Below, one piece after another: positions 4,902 to 5,115 of a stretch of DNA of 5,115 nucleotides. The stretch's first letter is position 1. Every line of letters begins with the position of its first letter. The position numbers and the translations under genes are program-made. This DNA is from JBFLXN01 sp040755715 [NCBI: Candidatus Edwardsbacteria bacterium] (GTDB lineage Bacteria > Edwardsbacteria > AC1 > JBFLXN01), in contig JBFLXN010000183.1 in the NCBI GenBank assembly GCA_040755715.1, positions 1 to 5,115 on the forward strand. The letters are read 5' to 3'. A model generated the notes under the pieces. It was not told the origin of the DNA, did no database searches, and saw nothing but the letters and a program-made list of their open reading frames with translations.

Positions 4902-4973
4902 GCCGACATAGCTCAGTGGTAGAGCAGGGGTTTTGTAAACCTCAGGTCGGGGGTTCAAATCCCTCTGTCGGCT
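4902..4973 (+). tRNA. trnT-UGU: tRNA-Thr, anticodon UGU
   Basis: A complete cloverleaf can be folded by eye. The acceptor stem is GCCGACA (4902-4908) with TGTCGGC (4966-4972). The D stem is GCTC/GAGC, with loop AGTGGTA. The anticodon stem GGGGT/ACCTC (one G-T pair) encloses loop TTTGTAA, with anticodon TGT at 4934-4936. The T arm is GGGGG-TTCAAAT-CCCTC. The discriminator base (4973) is T and CCA is not encoded, so CCA must be added by the nucleotidyltransferase. The molecule decodes ACA and probably other ACN threonine codons. Confidence 0.97.
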
Positions 4974-5016
4974 TTCTCTAAAAACTATTGGTTGAATGCA
5001 AAATAAAAGTGAGCAG

Positions 5017-5115
5017 CTAATTTTTAAGTAATTCTTGAATTTTTTCTTTTGATTTTGAGTTGATTTCAAATAATAAATTTTTAATAATTTCAGATTTTTG
5101 TTCTTTCTCAAAATA
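5017..5115 (-). CDS. C-terminal tail of an unidentified gene, cut by the window edge
   Basis: Reading the minus strand from the right edge gives 32 open codons (YFEKEQKSEIIKNLLFEINS and onward, to ELLKN), then a TAG at 5019-5017. The peptide is a charged amphipathic helix with regular Leu/Ile spacing, which suggests real coding sequence. The other minus-strand frames here give poor peptides. The N-terminal part lies beyond 5115, so no family can be named. The gene converges on tRNA-Thr with 43 bp between them and no visible terminator. Confidence 0.5.
   Translation of the reverse strand, partial: YFEKEQKSEIIKNLLFEINSKSKEKIQELLKN

Noticed and set aside
4881-5111. Minus-strand open frame of 76 codons crossing the tRNA
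   Set aside because: It contains RDLNPRPEVYKTPALPLSY, the familiar mistranslation of the antisense of a tRNA gene. The tRNA cloverleaf is unambiguous.

Overview
This is a moderately AT-rich bacterial chromosomal fragment. It reads as an environmental or uncultivated lineage that I cannot place from sequence alone. The clearest genes are a complete cysteinyl-tRNA synthetase (cysS) and a tRNA-Thr(UGU). They use the standard genetic code, Shine-Dalgarno-type starts and sigma70-like promoters. Nothing seen is phage-, plasmid- or CRISPR-like. What stands out is the load of short palindromic and tandem repeats, in every gap between genes and also inside two reading frames.

Left part (1-825): the C-terminal part of a TPR protein whose upstream end is missing or broken. 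Its reading frame has been invaded in frame by three different repeat elements, each in the loop between the two helices of a TPR unit. A fourth palindrome supplies its stop codon. The gap after it holds decayed repeat sequence and two TCCCGA-type palindromes.

Middle (826-2878): a DedA-family membrane protein, then a small membrane protein with a PH-like tail that carries another in-frame palindrome. These two lie close together and may be cotranscribed. After a 203-bp gap that is mostly inverted repeats comes a soluble protein of unknown function with an N-terminal four-cysteine cluster.

Right part (2879-5115): a gap with a second terminal-inverted-repeat element and a plausible promoter, then cysS. 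A near-consensus promoter (TTGACA, 16 bp, TATAAT) overlaps the cysS stop codon, followed by a third repeat element and tRNA-Thr. The window ends in the C-terminal tail of an unidentified gene on the minus strand, converging on the tRNA.

The genes do not form one pathway: cysS and tRNA-Thr serve translation, and the rest look unrelated. The most unusual signal is the repeat layer. Three intergenic elements with different sequences share one design: an outer ACCAC...GTGGT border, 9-10 bp tandem units starting with CAC, and an inverted arrangement. A separate set of short palindromes enters coding sequence at positions where a protein would tolerate an insertion. All functional statements rest on motif recognition by eye; no database search was run.
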